Assembly (NCBI RefSeq): GCF_918797505.1
Contig: NC_092795.1
Coordinates: 18,401,131-18,465,130 of the forward strand
DNA: 64,000 bases
Reading direction: 5' to 3'
DNA from: Bemisia tabaci
Lineage: Eukaryota; Arthropoda; Insecta; Hemiptera; Aleyrodidae
Of this stretch, positions 42,656 to 53,685 are shown one piece after another. Within the stretch, counting starts at the first letter, position 1. Every line of letters begins with the position of its first letter. The translations under genes were made by a program, and so were the position numbers. The notes under the pieces are model-generated. The model worked only from the letters and a program-made list of their open reading frames with translations. It did not search any database and had not been told where the DNA came from.

Positions 42656-45600
42656 TCCATTGTGACATGACCTCTATCATGCGTGTATTCTTATGGATCT
42701 TAGGGCTCATTTCAGAATAAATATAGTTCCTTTTGATTTGAATACGTTCAATTATTTACGCGTAAGTTCTTTAAAAGTCCTCCTAATAATTACCGATGGA
42801 ATATGATTTGGGAGAGAACAAATCCTCACGACAGATTTTATATAGCATTTCTTACGATTCTTACGAAAAGTTTGAATGTCTCGCATGCAACGAATACCAA
42901 ACGAGACGACTATGAAATCCACTGAGCTTAGGCAATAGCTATAGTGGAATGGAGTTTTTTACAGGCTCCAGTTCTTATCGCCCATTTAGTCCCCTTTGTT
43001 TGAGTTTCGAACTGGTGGCGACGAATCGAGAAGCATTGATGGAGGACGGGCGATGGGTGACATTTAACCAGGTAGGGAACTGGTTCCACCGCGACGAGAC
43101 TCCGCCCATGTATTTTTGATGAGGGGTCTCAAACGTGAAGACATCAAGATCGCTGTGTCATACTCTCCACCCTTTTTACCGTGAACCAGTCACAGTTTTG
43201 ACAATCAGGATCTAAGAAGGGGGACTAATTCTTACTCCCCTCTGCGTTCTCATCTTCTTCCCTCACTTATCTGTGCGCCTTGATCACTCTAAACATTTAC
43301 CGTGCGCGCCGTCTAAGATAAAAATGGCTCCTTATGATGGCACCAATCTCTTCTTATCAACAACACTCGATGAATGATTGGTCATCTAACTCCGCTGACT
43401 GCAGCCGTTTGGGATGCAGTCGTGTACTGTCCTGCTTTCAGAAAGAACATAGTATGTAGGTGGAAAATGGGATTTTACTGTCAGTTGTTTGATTTTTAAT
43501 TTTTACCCTCCGCTTTTAGAGGAAGACTATCATGCCAAAATTATACTAAAAAAAACGAAAATAGTGGAAACGTGTGAAAGATGAGAATGGACTTGGAACC
43601 GGTCTATTAAATGCTATGTATTCGGGCCAAGGTAGAAGACAATTCTCTCTGAAAGTCTACCTATCAACACGGTGCTCTCACTTAGCAAGGATCGAATCCT
43701 TTTTCTGGGCCACTTATGCATTTCTGGATTTTTGTACTTTCAAACCTCTAAAATTTGTTGTGTTTTGCCCTAAATTTTATCGTGTCCTCGTAAAATTAAG
43801 ACAGACTCAGCAACTGAAATCATTCAGAGAGTCAAAATTTTCAATTTTCAAAGGTTGAGTTAATATCAGGAAAAAAACCAAAATCCCCTGATTTTGCATT
43901 TCCTAATTTTCGCCAACATTTCCTGTATTTTCAGACGATTCTCCCGAAATATTCTGACCTTTTTATGGCACCCCTTTCAAATTAAAGCTTCCGATTCTTG
44001 GGTTTCTAAATCGCTTAAATCGATGAAGTATACAGATTTAATCTAACTAAACCTCAAGCTGTAGGACACGCTGGCCGAACAAGTCAATCGGCGTCACACG
44101 TCATAGCCGCAGCGATAGAGGTGCACCTCAAAGTTTAAGCTGTGAAATGCCCCAGGCCAATGACGCTGACAATGTGCATCAGCCGATAATTTCGATCGTT
44201 TAGCTGTTGTAATTATCAGCGATGATGCTTAGACCCGCCACCGTTGGAGTGAGGCTCAAGAAACGCTCCAGGAATACAAAATGAGGTTGTTGCCATTTTT
44301 AATGACAAAATTTTAAAAAAAATATGCAGTATCACAAGCAGGAAATTTAGCATCTTCTGTTTTATTACGCAAAAGATTATTTATTGTAATATTCTGCATG
44401 GGTCTAAAAATTTGTCATTTGTCACAACAGGCAAAGGTTAAATAAAAATGTAGAAGTGTGACCGGACACGAAAAATTGTGAGTCGAACTCACAGAGGTCA
44501 CTTAGGGCTCCCAAAATATCCGAAAAGTACGCTGGAACATTCAAAATTCTTGAGATTATTTGAAAGACGTCGCCCTCTCCGATGACTGAAATCGTCGATA
44601 TCTCGCTTAAAAGTTTATTGAAATAGCTTTCTTCACGGAAATATTCTTCCAACCACAATAATTTTACCGCGGAAACATGTAACATAATGCTTAAAAAAAA
44701 TTGTAACTTTGTATGTTGCTATGTGGTTCACTGAATGAATTGCGCTAATGACAACACCAATATGCTTTAATGAATCGTTAGGTGCTCATTGCAATTATGA
44801 TTTCGTAAATTATGATTTATTTCTTTTATTTACCTCAACAAATGAACGACGAGAGAAGCAAAACAATTTGCACCCGGATTTTGTGAAATTAATGAGATAA
44901 AATGTTTCTGTCTAATACGGAAAAAGTACCTCAGACCTGGACATTAGAAATCGAGTATTTTTTTTTCAAATTCTATATTTCTGGCAGCAATGCCTCTTCG
45001 GTGGTATACCTGTCAAGCCTTCAATCATTCAAGTGGCGTGTTTTTTGTGCCCAGCGTATTCATGGTGTGCATGTAGCGAGAAAAATACTGAAGTCTCATG
45101 ATCCTTCCTCGGTTGTGTATGGGCTGACCTGTAGATTCGCGTGTTACATGCACATTCCCCCATATTTTAAAACCTCGCAGAATGCACGCATATACTCGCA
45201 TTCCAAATTGCGACAAATCATTCCATGAGGTGTCTACATGTAATATTTTTTGTCTTTTTCTCTCCCTTTTTTACACCTATTCCTTGCCCCAGAAATGTTT
45301 AAAAGTTTTTCGTCAATTTGTGTGAAAAGAGCGGATCGAAATAGTGATGAGAATGGTAAAAAATATGTTTACGTCCACTTTCTACACCCTCAAATATAGC
45401 CATCCATGGAAAAAGGGACCCTCAAGGCTAATACAGTCCAAATTAAAAACTTAACCCACTGATGAGGGGAGTTCTTTACAAAAATAAACAAAGGACAGTA
45501 AAATTCCAAAACGCCTGAACAGGAATTCTTCATTCTTTCTATTGAAGTACTCATGCTTTTTCTTTTAAATATTTATGTAATATTGAAATATCTGCAATAT

Positions 45601-45786
45601 ATAAGAAAGGAGCAGCTTAAACTTGGAACAGTATTTTGGAACTGAAAAATCAACATTTGATCGCACATAGCATAATATACAAATGATAGTTTTTTCCAAG
45701 TTTTTCGACAGTATGCAGTGCTCTCCCAGCGCACGTGTGTAAAACTCTCTGAAGTCTTCGCGAAATGCTTCGGATCTGGGTGAATC
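42656..45786. other. No supported gene
   Basis: About 3.1 kb without recognised element. Frames 43574-43858 (plus) and 44422-44685 (minus, fairly protein-like but unrecognised) are the longest. No splice context or homology supports them. Confidence 0.45.
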
Positions 45787-45912
45787 ATTTGAACTTCATT
45801 TTGCAACCAGGAACTACAATTTATGGCCCCCGTAAAAACACTTATGTACGCAGGGATCTAAACTGACAATGAGCTAAAAATTTCAGTTTCGAATTGCTAA
45901 GTGTAGTCCATT
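45787..45912. mobile_element. MITE family L, copy 3 (diverged)
   Basis: Left CATTTTGCAACCAGGAACTA + CAATTTATGGC; right GTTTCGAATTGCTAAGTGTA + GTCCATTT. Shorter than the other copies through loss of inner bases. Confidence 0.65.
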
Positions 45913-47057
45913 TCAATTTTATCCGTGCCGTAGGTAGGTGAGCCTGTGTCTGGTGTTTGCTTTGATCTCAGCAGGAAGTTTATCTCATTGGAAATCAAAT
46001 TGCATACCCAAAAAAATGAAGGAACTCGGCGCTAATCCAGTGATCTTGATTTAATTGTGCAATGGAACTTGGAAGGCGTTGCACTGTGCACCGCGAGTAT
46101 GCTTGTTCTTCGAGCAACTATTTTAACGCGCCGGTGATCAAATTGCATATGCGATGAAATGAAGGAACTTCGAGTTCGTACTAAAGCAGTCCCATTGATT
46201 TTGAGCACGTTGCGTTGCTCACCGATTATTCAAGTTAAATGTGTGCTTCCGTCAGTTGTTTAACTCCTTGGAGATTAAATGACTCAACCAACAAGATTTA
46301 AAAATAGAATGAATCCACTGATTCTTGGCCAATCAATAAGCGTTGATCAAACAGAGAAAGAGGAAAAAAACTTACAATCCTTCTCCCTGTTTTATTATCC
46401 TGAAATTTAAAAAAGAAATAGTTAGCTCCAGATTTCTTTCATGTACAAATTTTTGGTAAAGGAGGATCCTTCCTTCATAAAATATCGCAATCATAGGAGT
46501 TCTTTCAGTAAGGCGTTTGACTGAAAAACCTTACTCATTGGTAAATGTTGCCTATACATTTTGATCGCATCTACCAATCTCCTCAAGTGCATTAAAATCT
46601 GGTAATATTTTTTTCTCGTTGTACTAAAATATCTGCGTCTGATGTTTACAGTGCACTCTGCACTCTCCCGCGCTTACTCACAATTTTATTTTTGATTTAA
46701 ATTTCTAGAGCTACAGAAACTACCAAAAATGCATTTTAACGGTTAAATTATAGCGACCCGTTTAATTTGATTTCGTTACTTAATTCAACATTTTTCCATT
46801 TTATCTTTAAAGACGTTTCAAATAAACCAAATACTTCCAGTTTGTGTGTTTAATTGATATGGATGAAAAGAATCATTGAAACTCTCAGGAAATTGCTATC
46901 GGTTTTTCTTCAAAAGGTTGAGCGAGATCGAAAATTTGCATTTTTCCAATCTCACCATTGATTGCCTGCTTAATTCAGTTCAATCGGTATGATCACCACT
47001 CGCCTCCAAACTTCTACAAACCCAAAAGGCGAGATTGTGCGCATTAAATATGCTTAC
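45913..47057. other. No supported gene; internal near-duplication
   Basis: Two related segments: AAATCAAATTGCATACCCAA...GAAGGAACTCGGCG at 45993 and GATCAAATTGCATATGCGAT...GAAGGAACTTCGAG at 46137. They form a diverged direct repeat of about 150 bp period. The rest is AT-rich and unassigned. Confidence 0.5.
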
Positions 47058-47617
47058 AATGGACCACTAGACAAGGTACGAATTTAAGCATTCTGATACA
47101 TGTTTCCCAGTCAGAATTTCACGCAGAGCACGATTCGTACAACGAAAATTACTTAAGCCAACTTCTAACGAAGATATTCACGTTTTTATTTCACATTGGT
47201 TACGAGGAATTTGAACTGCCCGCTCACAAGAAACTCAAAGGTCTACGTGAATCAAATCGCGCACTACAACGGTTTCAGCAAGCTTCTCATTGTCATTCGA
47301 GCCATGTTCATGTCCCACCATGTGTTTTTCAAACTATAAGCAATTTGCTACAGCTGAGGCAAAGCGTCAAAATTGAGGTTGCCAGATTTTTATATCGCTG
47401 AGACTGTCATGATAACATTTAGCGCGCGATGTGAATCACGTAGAGTATTGAGTTTTCATGAGCGGGTGGTTCAAATTCACGCATCAAGAACCATAAAATA
47501 TCTTCGTAAGGAGTTGATTTCGGTAATTTTCGTTGTGCTTATCGTGTTTCTCGTAAAATTTTGGTTTAGAAACATGTATCAGAATGCTGAAATTCGTACT
47601 TTGTCTAGTGGTCCATT
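47058..47617. mobile_element. MITE family F, copy 2
   Basis: 560 bp. Left AATGGACCACTAGACAAGGT + ACGAATTTAAGCATTCTGAT; right ATCAGAATGCTGAAATTCGT + ACTTTGTCTAGTGGTCCATT. Terminal repeats match over about 50 bp with few changes. The 95-codon frame reading into its right arm is a by-product. Confidence 0.88.
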
Positions 47618-47984
47618 AGAACCGTCTACCTGTCTTGCACTTTTACTGGCAAGGATTTAAAAAATGACTCTGTACAAAAAAGGCGGACGTAACGACAGAC
47701 CTACGTAGTGGGGAGCTCTCGAGTCTAAATGTTTGAGCCATATTTCCAAGGATGGAACAGCTCGCTCGCGCGCTTCTTAACAAGTATCATTCATCAAGCA
47801 CCTGCAATTGTTATGCTCAAGAGCTTGGACCAACGATGTTGAGCACAAACGGGGAGAGGGGGAGAAAAAAATGGAGGCTAGTTGTGGATTACATCGGATA
47901 GTAGATAACTACATTCTATCCACAACGCAGCTCGTGCATACACCCAGCACATCCCTGCCAATTTTCCCAAAAATTTTCATTAAC
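47618..47984. other. No supported gene
   Basis: Spacer between MITE F copy 2 and MITE D copy 2. Nothing recognised. Confidence 0.5.
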
Positions 47985-48395
47985 AAAAAAAATCTCACTG
48001 TATTTACTAAAAAATAGGGTAAAATTACCGAGACTTCAGGGTTCTATTTGATCCCAGTTCTTTCTCGGTAAAATTACCATTTATGGAATCGGTGATTTTA
48101 TCGAGAAATCTCGGTAAAATTATTGAACTTTCTCGGTAATTTTACTGGGCCTTTGTAAAAACGCCAATATTTGTTATCGACTATGGTAGAATTACCGAGA
48201 TAAAATGGCAAAGTTACCGGGAATTGATTACCAATAAAATCGGTATTCTTACCTGAAAAAAAAACAGTAAAAATACCGGTTTTCAGGTAAGTTTACCAGT
48301 CTGTCTTGGTAAAAGTACCAATAATTGGTAAAAAAAGTGAGATGGTAAAGGTACCAACGGACCTTGGTAAAAACGCCGAGAATTTTTTTTCAGTG
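47985..48395. mobile_element. MITE family D, copy 2
   Basis: Starts AACAAAAAAAATCTCACTGT and ends GCCGAGAATTTTTTTTCAGTG. It matches copy 1 (12906-13322) in order and spacing, including TCAGGGTTCTATTTGATC and ACCTGAAAAAAAAACAGTAA. The left terminal CACTG is not preserved. Confidence 0.85.
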
Positions 48396-48817
48396 CGTCC
48401 GGGCAAAAAGTACGTAAGTACTTAAGGTTCTTATAGTAGTTACGTGGTTTTGTGACTAAAGGCCCGATTTGGAGGATTTCGGGCCGAAATGACAGCGTCG
48501 GACGAGCGGTAAGAGACGCGCGTCGCTCTGCTTTTTATTTTTCATTTATTATGAATAGAAGCAAGGCAAATAATAATCTCTGTCTTCGTGCTGTACCAAG
48601 TTCATGAGCAAGAGCAAGGCATGTCGAGCCAGATACTCACACATACTCTCGAAAAAGACGGAGGAACGTCTCGGATCGTCGTCTGTGTTCGTGATCGCCC
48701 GGAGCGGTCCGCTTAGAACTCTACCGTGCCGCGCCGTATGACCACGGCCGCCACAAAGTGGGCGAGGGTTCGAAATTTAAGGGATAATGTTTCCTAATTT
48801 TTTTGTGATAAAGGGAG
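48396..48817. other. No supported gene; moderately CpG-rich
   Basis: 48480-48770 contains ACGCGCGTCGCTCTGC and CTACCGTGCCGCGCCG words. No element or protein recognised. Confidence 0.45.
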
Positions 48818-49330
48818 AAGGTTATCAAGTAAACAAATAGAAGAATACTGAATTATAGCTACTCTGGAAAAAAGTCTCTTAGATCCAGAGTCCGGACTTA
48901 AAAAATTTGACAAGAAAAGTACTCATGATTCGATCAGGTTTTGGAAGGAGTTTATCAATTAGAAAAATGAAGAATACTGAATTATAGTTACACTGGAAAA
49001 AAGTCTCTTAGATCCAGAGTCCAGACTTAAAAAATTTGACAAGAAAAGTACTCATGATTCAATCAGGTTTTAGAAGGAGTTTATCAAGTAGAAAAATGAA
49101 GAATACTGAATTATAGTTAAACTGGAAAAAAGTCTCTTAGATCCAGAGTCCAGACTTAAAAAATTTGACAAGAAAAGTACTCATGATTCAATCAGGTTTT
49201 AGAAGGAGTTTATCAAGTAGAAAAATGAAGAATACTGAATTATAGTTACACTGGAAAAAAGTCTCTTAGATCCAGAGTCCTGACTTAAAAAAATTGACAA
49301 GAAAAGTACTCATGATTCAATCGGGTTTTT
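48818..49330. repeat. 129-bp tandem array made of MITE A left end plus flank
   Basis: The word CTGGAAAAAAGTCTCTTAGA begins at 48864, 48993, 49122 and 49251, an exact 129-bp period, four copies. Each unit joins AGAATACTGAATTATAGTTA (outside flank) to the MITE left TIR and to GAAAAGTACTCATGATTC inside the element, ending CAGGTTTT. The first copy has more substitutions than the next three. The flank word is also present once upstream at 48840. Confidence 0.95.
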
Positions 49331-49473
49331 GCTTGAATCGAAAGAAAATCCGCTTATATTAAGAGGTTTAGCTCTCGATTCTAGTCAAACTCCGATTGAA
49401 TCAATCAAATTTTTTTCTCGTCAACTTTTTTAAGAGTCTTGACTCTGGATCCAAGAGACTTTTTTTCCCAGTG
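48862..49473. mobile_element. MITE family A, copy 9, left end amplified
   Basis: A variant with AGTCTCTTAGATCCAGAGTC in place of the usual outer arm; right end GGATCCAAGAGACTTTTTTT + CCCAGTG. Only the fourth left end (49250) pairs with the right arm to make a normal element of about 224 bp. TA lies outside the right end. Confidence 0.85.
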
Positions 49474-50341
49474 TACCTACTCTAAACTGAAACCGTCTTT
49501 TGTCGAAATTGTTTCAATCGAAAATACACATAGTATGCACGCAAATTTGAAGTTTTTTTTCGAAGGAAATAATTTTGGATTTGCATTTTTTGCCATCTGA
49601 GATCTTCTCTTAACCGTAAAGATTTTATCATATAGGTCAAAAGTGCACTTACATGTTATCGAAAGCGGATGTCACCAGGGTGCATTGACGACATTAATTT
49701 CAGCCTTTTAGGTCATTTCCAGGAGGGGTTTTCAGTCATGAGATGAAGGGTTGCCGGAGAGTCGCATTTTTGAGCAATAAACACATGTTGGCCGCAATTC
49801 GGGCTTCAAATTTGTATCGGAGCGTGGACGGTATGTTTGTATGAACTCTAGGAAAAATTTTACAGTCGCGGATCAATTTCTTCGGTGCTGCAGCAAAAAA
49901 ATTAGGTGGTCCAAAATTAAATAAATCTTGAAAATCAAAATTCCAAACTGAAGAATTTCTGGAAGACCCGCCCAAAGATTTTTTTCTCTCAGTCTTATGA
50001 CCCGAACCTCTATAGTCTAGAATGCAGGCATTTTTGCCTTTTCACGTAGGTATCCGAAGCAAAAGAGCTCGACGAAATTTGTGTACTTTTTGAATGTTGA
50101 ATTTAAATTTTTACCATCAATGTAATCGTATTTTGTCGGCTAAATGTGGCGTGTGCTTCCACACGCAGCGTTTTTCTTTACTATATTTGTAGAGATATTA
50201 TATTATGCCCTTTAAAAAAAACAACGATGGACGATATCTGCCGCGGTAGTGCATACTCCGGCTTCTCCATCGACTTTACCAATTACATAGCGGAAAATCA
50301 ATAAAAATCCGCTGCAAAGGTGTGTGTTACTGATTGATTAA
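49474..50341. other. No supported gene
   Basis: No repeat ends recognised before TTGATTAA at 50334. The minus-strand 79-codon frame at 49736-49975 is unremarkable. Confidence 0.5.
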
Positions 50342-50503
50342 CATTGGCGGATCCAGCAAATTGGCAACGTTGCTTTTCTCCTTTTAAACCTATGGAAATG
50401 TATCGATTCTCAGAGGGAGCAAGTGCTCCGACAAGAATCGATTAGTTAACATAGCTTTAAATGGAGAAAATCCGGTGTTGTCAAATTGCTGGATCCGCCT
50501 CTG
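50342..50503. mobile_element. hAT-type MITE family P
   Basis: 162 bp, TIRs CATTGGCGGATCCAGCAA and TTGCTGGATCCGCCTCTG, with a perfect 8-bp duplication TTGATTAA (50334-50341 and 50504-50511). The inner AAATGTATCGATTCTC and GAATCGATTAG arms recall family N, suggesting a common transposase lineage. Confidence 0.92.
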
Positions 50504-50532
50504 TTGATTAATCAGAGAAGAAGTAACCGTGG

Positions 50533-50803
50533 GACACTATACTAAGGTGCTAAGGAAAAAAAATCGTATGAGCATTCGAATGTTGCCGAATTTCCTCCTC
50601 AAGAATATATATTTTTGAAGAAAGTCATGAATATTTTCCATGAAATTTTCAGACGTTTTAGATTAAAGTGCAAACAAACTTCTCTGAAAAATCCAAGGCA
50701 AACTACTTGCGAATTTTCCCGAAAATATGTGTTTTGTGTTAGGAAATTTGACAACGGCTAAAGGTTCATACGGCGTTTATCCCAAGCACGGCAGTACACT
50801 ACG
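50533..50803. mobile_element. MITE family G, copy 3
   Basis: Left ACTATACTAAGGTGCTAAGG + AAAAAAAATCGTATGAGCAT; right AAAGGTTCATACGGCGTTTA + AAGCACGGCAGTACACT. Inner GTTGCCGAATTTCCTC / GGAAATTTGACAAC arms. The left arm is more decayed than the right. Confidence 0.75.
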
Positions 50804-52500
50804 GTGGGTGTCGTCATTATAGTATAGTAATATTCTTCACCAGATCAGATCCGTATGTCGATGTGGAACCAAAACCATGGCGGCTCATTCGATCTTTTCA
50901 CCGTTTACTAAATTTCGAAGTTCGACCATTCAGAGACGACTGACCTATGTTTTATTCTTAATTTTTGAACCTAGCACTATTCACGCCGATTCTTCGTGCA
51001 TTTAATCTATTTTAAAATGTTTTGAGTTTTGATTTTTGGCCACGAAACCCAACTCATGCCCACCGTGTGATGTGGAATAATATCCTAAATATTTTCTTAT
51101 CCTCTCTCCATCTTCGTCTCCCGAGGAAGGAGCTTGGGAGAAAAATGTACAAAACGAAAGCGCTTCATAATGCCCGGCTATTGCTCTTTGGATTAAATGA
51201 AGAGCTGTCAAAATATAAGTATTTTTTAAAGAGCCGTGTAAGCCGTACTATTTTAATTGTGCACATTATTATCCTCGTGTGTTTTTACAAACCCTTCAGC
51301 CGGGCTCGCTAATGCATTTTTTCTTCCTTTACTCATCAACCTATCATTATGTTGTTAAAACATAATTTTTTCCTCCGATTTCCGAGGTTTAACTATTTCA
51401 CCTGGTCTATCCGTGTATATCATTCAGCGCTCGCTTGTGACTTCTTTATGGTCAATGGGTAATTGATGGCTACCTATCAATCTCGCGGCTGGACAAAAAT
51501 TGACAGTTAAATTATTTTAATGGGTGCAGATCTTTTTTGTTCACCTTGGTTGTTGTAATTTGCACGATCATCGCTTTGATTTATGACCGGTCGATCAAAG
51601 CCCAGTATGCTCCCCTTTTCCGTTTACCATCCTAAATTGGACCATTTCAAGCAGCCTCTGATCGCTGTATCTCACAGTCTTGGAGGTGACTAATCTAAAT
51701 ATCTTAGATCAAAGGATATTTTTCTCAATACTCGAGTAAGTAATTTGATAAAAATTCTCTTCTATGATTAAAGCCACCGATACTTAATGTTTTTTTTTTT
51801 TATTTTGTTTCAGATTCAGCCCTTTTTAAATAGGGTTTATTATGAACTCTCCTGCCTACCTCCGGTTCTGGCATAATTCAACCAACGTAAGTTAACGCTT
51901 TCATTTGCATGTTTTTAATTACTTGTAATTTCATTATATTAATTCATATTGTTGACTCATTAGCGATTAACCAAACCGAACTCAACTCATGAAAGGAACC
52001 TAACTGCATCGAGTTAAAACCTACAAACAACGGGTTGAAGTTTGATCCTTTTTTTAGCTTTTTGTAAGTAAACCTCTATTTCCATAGAGATCCAGACTTT
52101 TCAACGAAAAAAAAGTTAACTCATAATCACCGAACCATAGTTTTCTCCTAAGAATATGGGTTGGCTACGTTTCAGTCGCTCATCAATTTTTTGCTAACTT
52201 TTTTTAGTTGGTGTTACTCTTTTTCAGTTTTGACTGATAATTTTTTTAATAGCGCGATTTTGAACGATAATTGCATCAAACTGAAGTTATAAGGTGTGGT
52301 AGCTAATTTGAAGATTTGATGTGTTCTTAAAGAACCAGAATTCCTTGAGGAAGTCTTATAGTACTATGAAACCTATGAAACGCCAAGAAAAAAAAGCGCT
52401 CATTGTCAGTGTCATGTCTATCTGTCAATCGGAATTTTTTTGTGCGCTCCGTGCAAACCGAGCTCGGAAAAGTGCGCGTTTTGACTTCATTTTGCAACTC
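50804..52500. other. No supported gene
   Basis: About 1.7 kb, AT-rich. The frame at 51022-51312 has no domain. No terminal repeats recognised. Confidence 0.5.
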
Positions 52501-52950
52501 GACTTCATTTGCAATGAGGAACTATTATGTATTTCTAGCTCATCGATAGAGAAATTTATCCAAGAAAGCCGATGATATTTTCTCCCCCAAGATGCGTCTC
52601 AAATAGTTTTCCCTAAAGCAAAATCGTCGCCTTCCTACATGACGTAAGGGCGTAACTCGATTTTGGGATGAGCCCTAGAAAGCATGGATTCATGTGTAGA
52701 ACAAGGCTCACGTGGAAATTGAAATACGCCCTTACTTGTCAGAGGAGCAACAAAATTTACTGCAACTGACCACAAGGAAACCTTCATGGTATTATGATCG
52801 TACCTCATTTTGCAATATTAGACTAATATTAGTATATCAGGCCAATAGAAACGACGCATGTGCCATACGCCTCCGTAAGCTAATAGGAATGGTATTTTAA
52901 TGGATGAGTTAGAATTATAGTAGTTCCTTATCGTAAAAATGTAGCTACAT
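52501..52950. mobile_element. Possible composite of MITE family L fragments
   Basis: ACTTCATTTGCAATGAGGAA + CTATTATG...CTAGCTCATC at the left and GATGAGTTAGAATTATAGTA + GTTCCTTATCG at the right resemble L termini, but they are 450 bp apart instead of 140. A further CATTTTGCAATATTAG lies at 52805. Either an L copy with an insertion or two partial copies. Confidence 0.45.
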
Positions 52951-53555
52951 TGCCTATATTGGAAATAAATTTTAGGGATATTCCAATATTAAAAGGGGAT
53001 TTCCAATATTATCGAAACCACGCAATATGCGGCTCAACTCATGTAATATTGCCCATCCGAATATTTTCATTATTTGTCGTGCTGCACAACGCAATTTTCA
53101 GAGATCCTGCAATTTTCAAAAACGTTTCACTCTACCTGCAGATTGGACTTCTTTAGGCAAAAAAAGCCCATCTCTATAAAAAAGAATTGTTTACAAATTA
53201 CATGGGAGCACGCCCCCCGACTGCTTTGCGTCCCAATCCGCCGGAGTGCTTCAAGCCTCTGGCGTTATGCGTCATGCGTTGCGTTTATGATTTTATACCA
53301 AAGAATAAAATTTGACCATTCATTGATAATTCTAGATACGTTACATAAAATGGAAACGAAATTATCCAAAAAATTCAAGGCAAATAATTAATCACACGTT
53401 TTTCGGACTTGACTCGAATTCTTAGAATGTCAGGTGAAATTTGGCAACACTCAGATGTTGATACGACGTTTTTCCTCGGCGAGGCGAGGCGGTCACTCTG
53501 TGGTGGCGTATGGCAAACAAGTCATTTCTCAAAAGAGGAATATACTCATTTTCAG
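52951..53555. other. No supported gene; MITE G-like fragment
   Basis: At 53420-53490 the words GGTGAAATTTGGCAACACTC and ACGACGTTTTTCCTCGGC recall one arm of MITE G. Four CCAATATT/AATATTGG-type words lie at 52950-53010. Confidence 0.4.
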
Positions 53556-53685
53556 ATGGATTGCATTTTGCAAAAAGGAGCCAAGAGCATTTCAATGTCG
53601 CTGAGCTTGTGCAACTTTGTTTACCTTCGCAAATAAAAACTTATCACCTAAAGAAGATTCATCTTTACTCTCGATGAACTTCCAC
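53556..53685. mobile_element. MITE family I, left half
   Basis: ATGGATTGCATTTTGCAAAA + AGGAGCCAAGAGCATTTC, then CTTGTGCAACTTTGTTTACC, as in the left half of MITE I copy 1. It stops at the left end of FB-2. Together with the right half at 24533-24670 the length is about 268 bp, close to the 273 bp of a full element. Confidence 0.75.

Noticed and set aside
44422..44685. 87-codon minus-strand frame of protein-like composition
   Set aside because: No recognisable family, start context or splice signals; too short to support alone.
48864..49330. CRISPR-like array
   Set aside because: The 129-bp unit has no spacer diversity and consists of transposon end plus flank; the context is eukaryotic.
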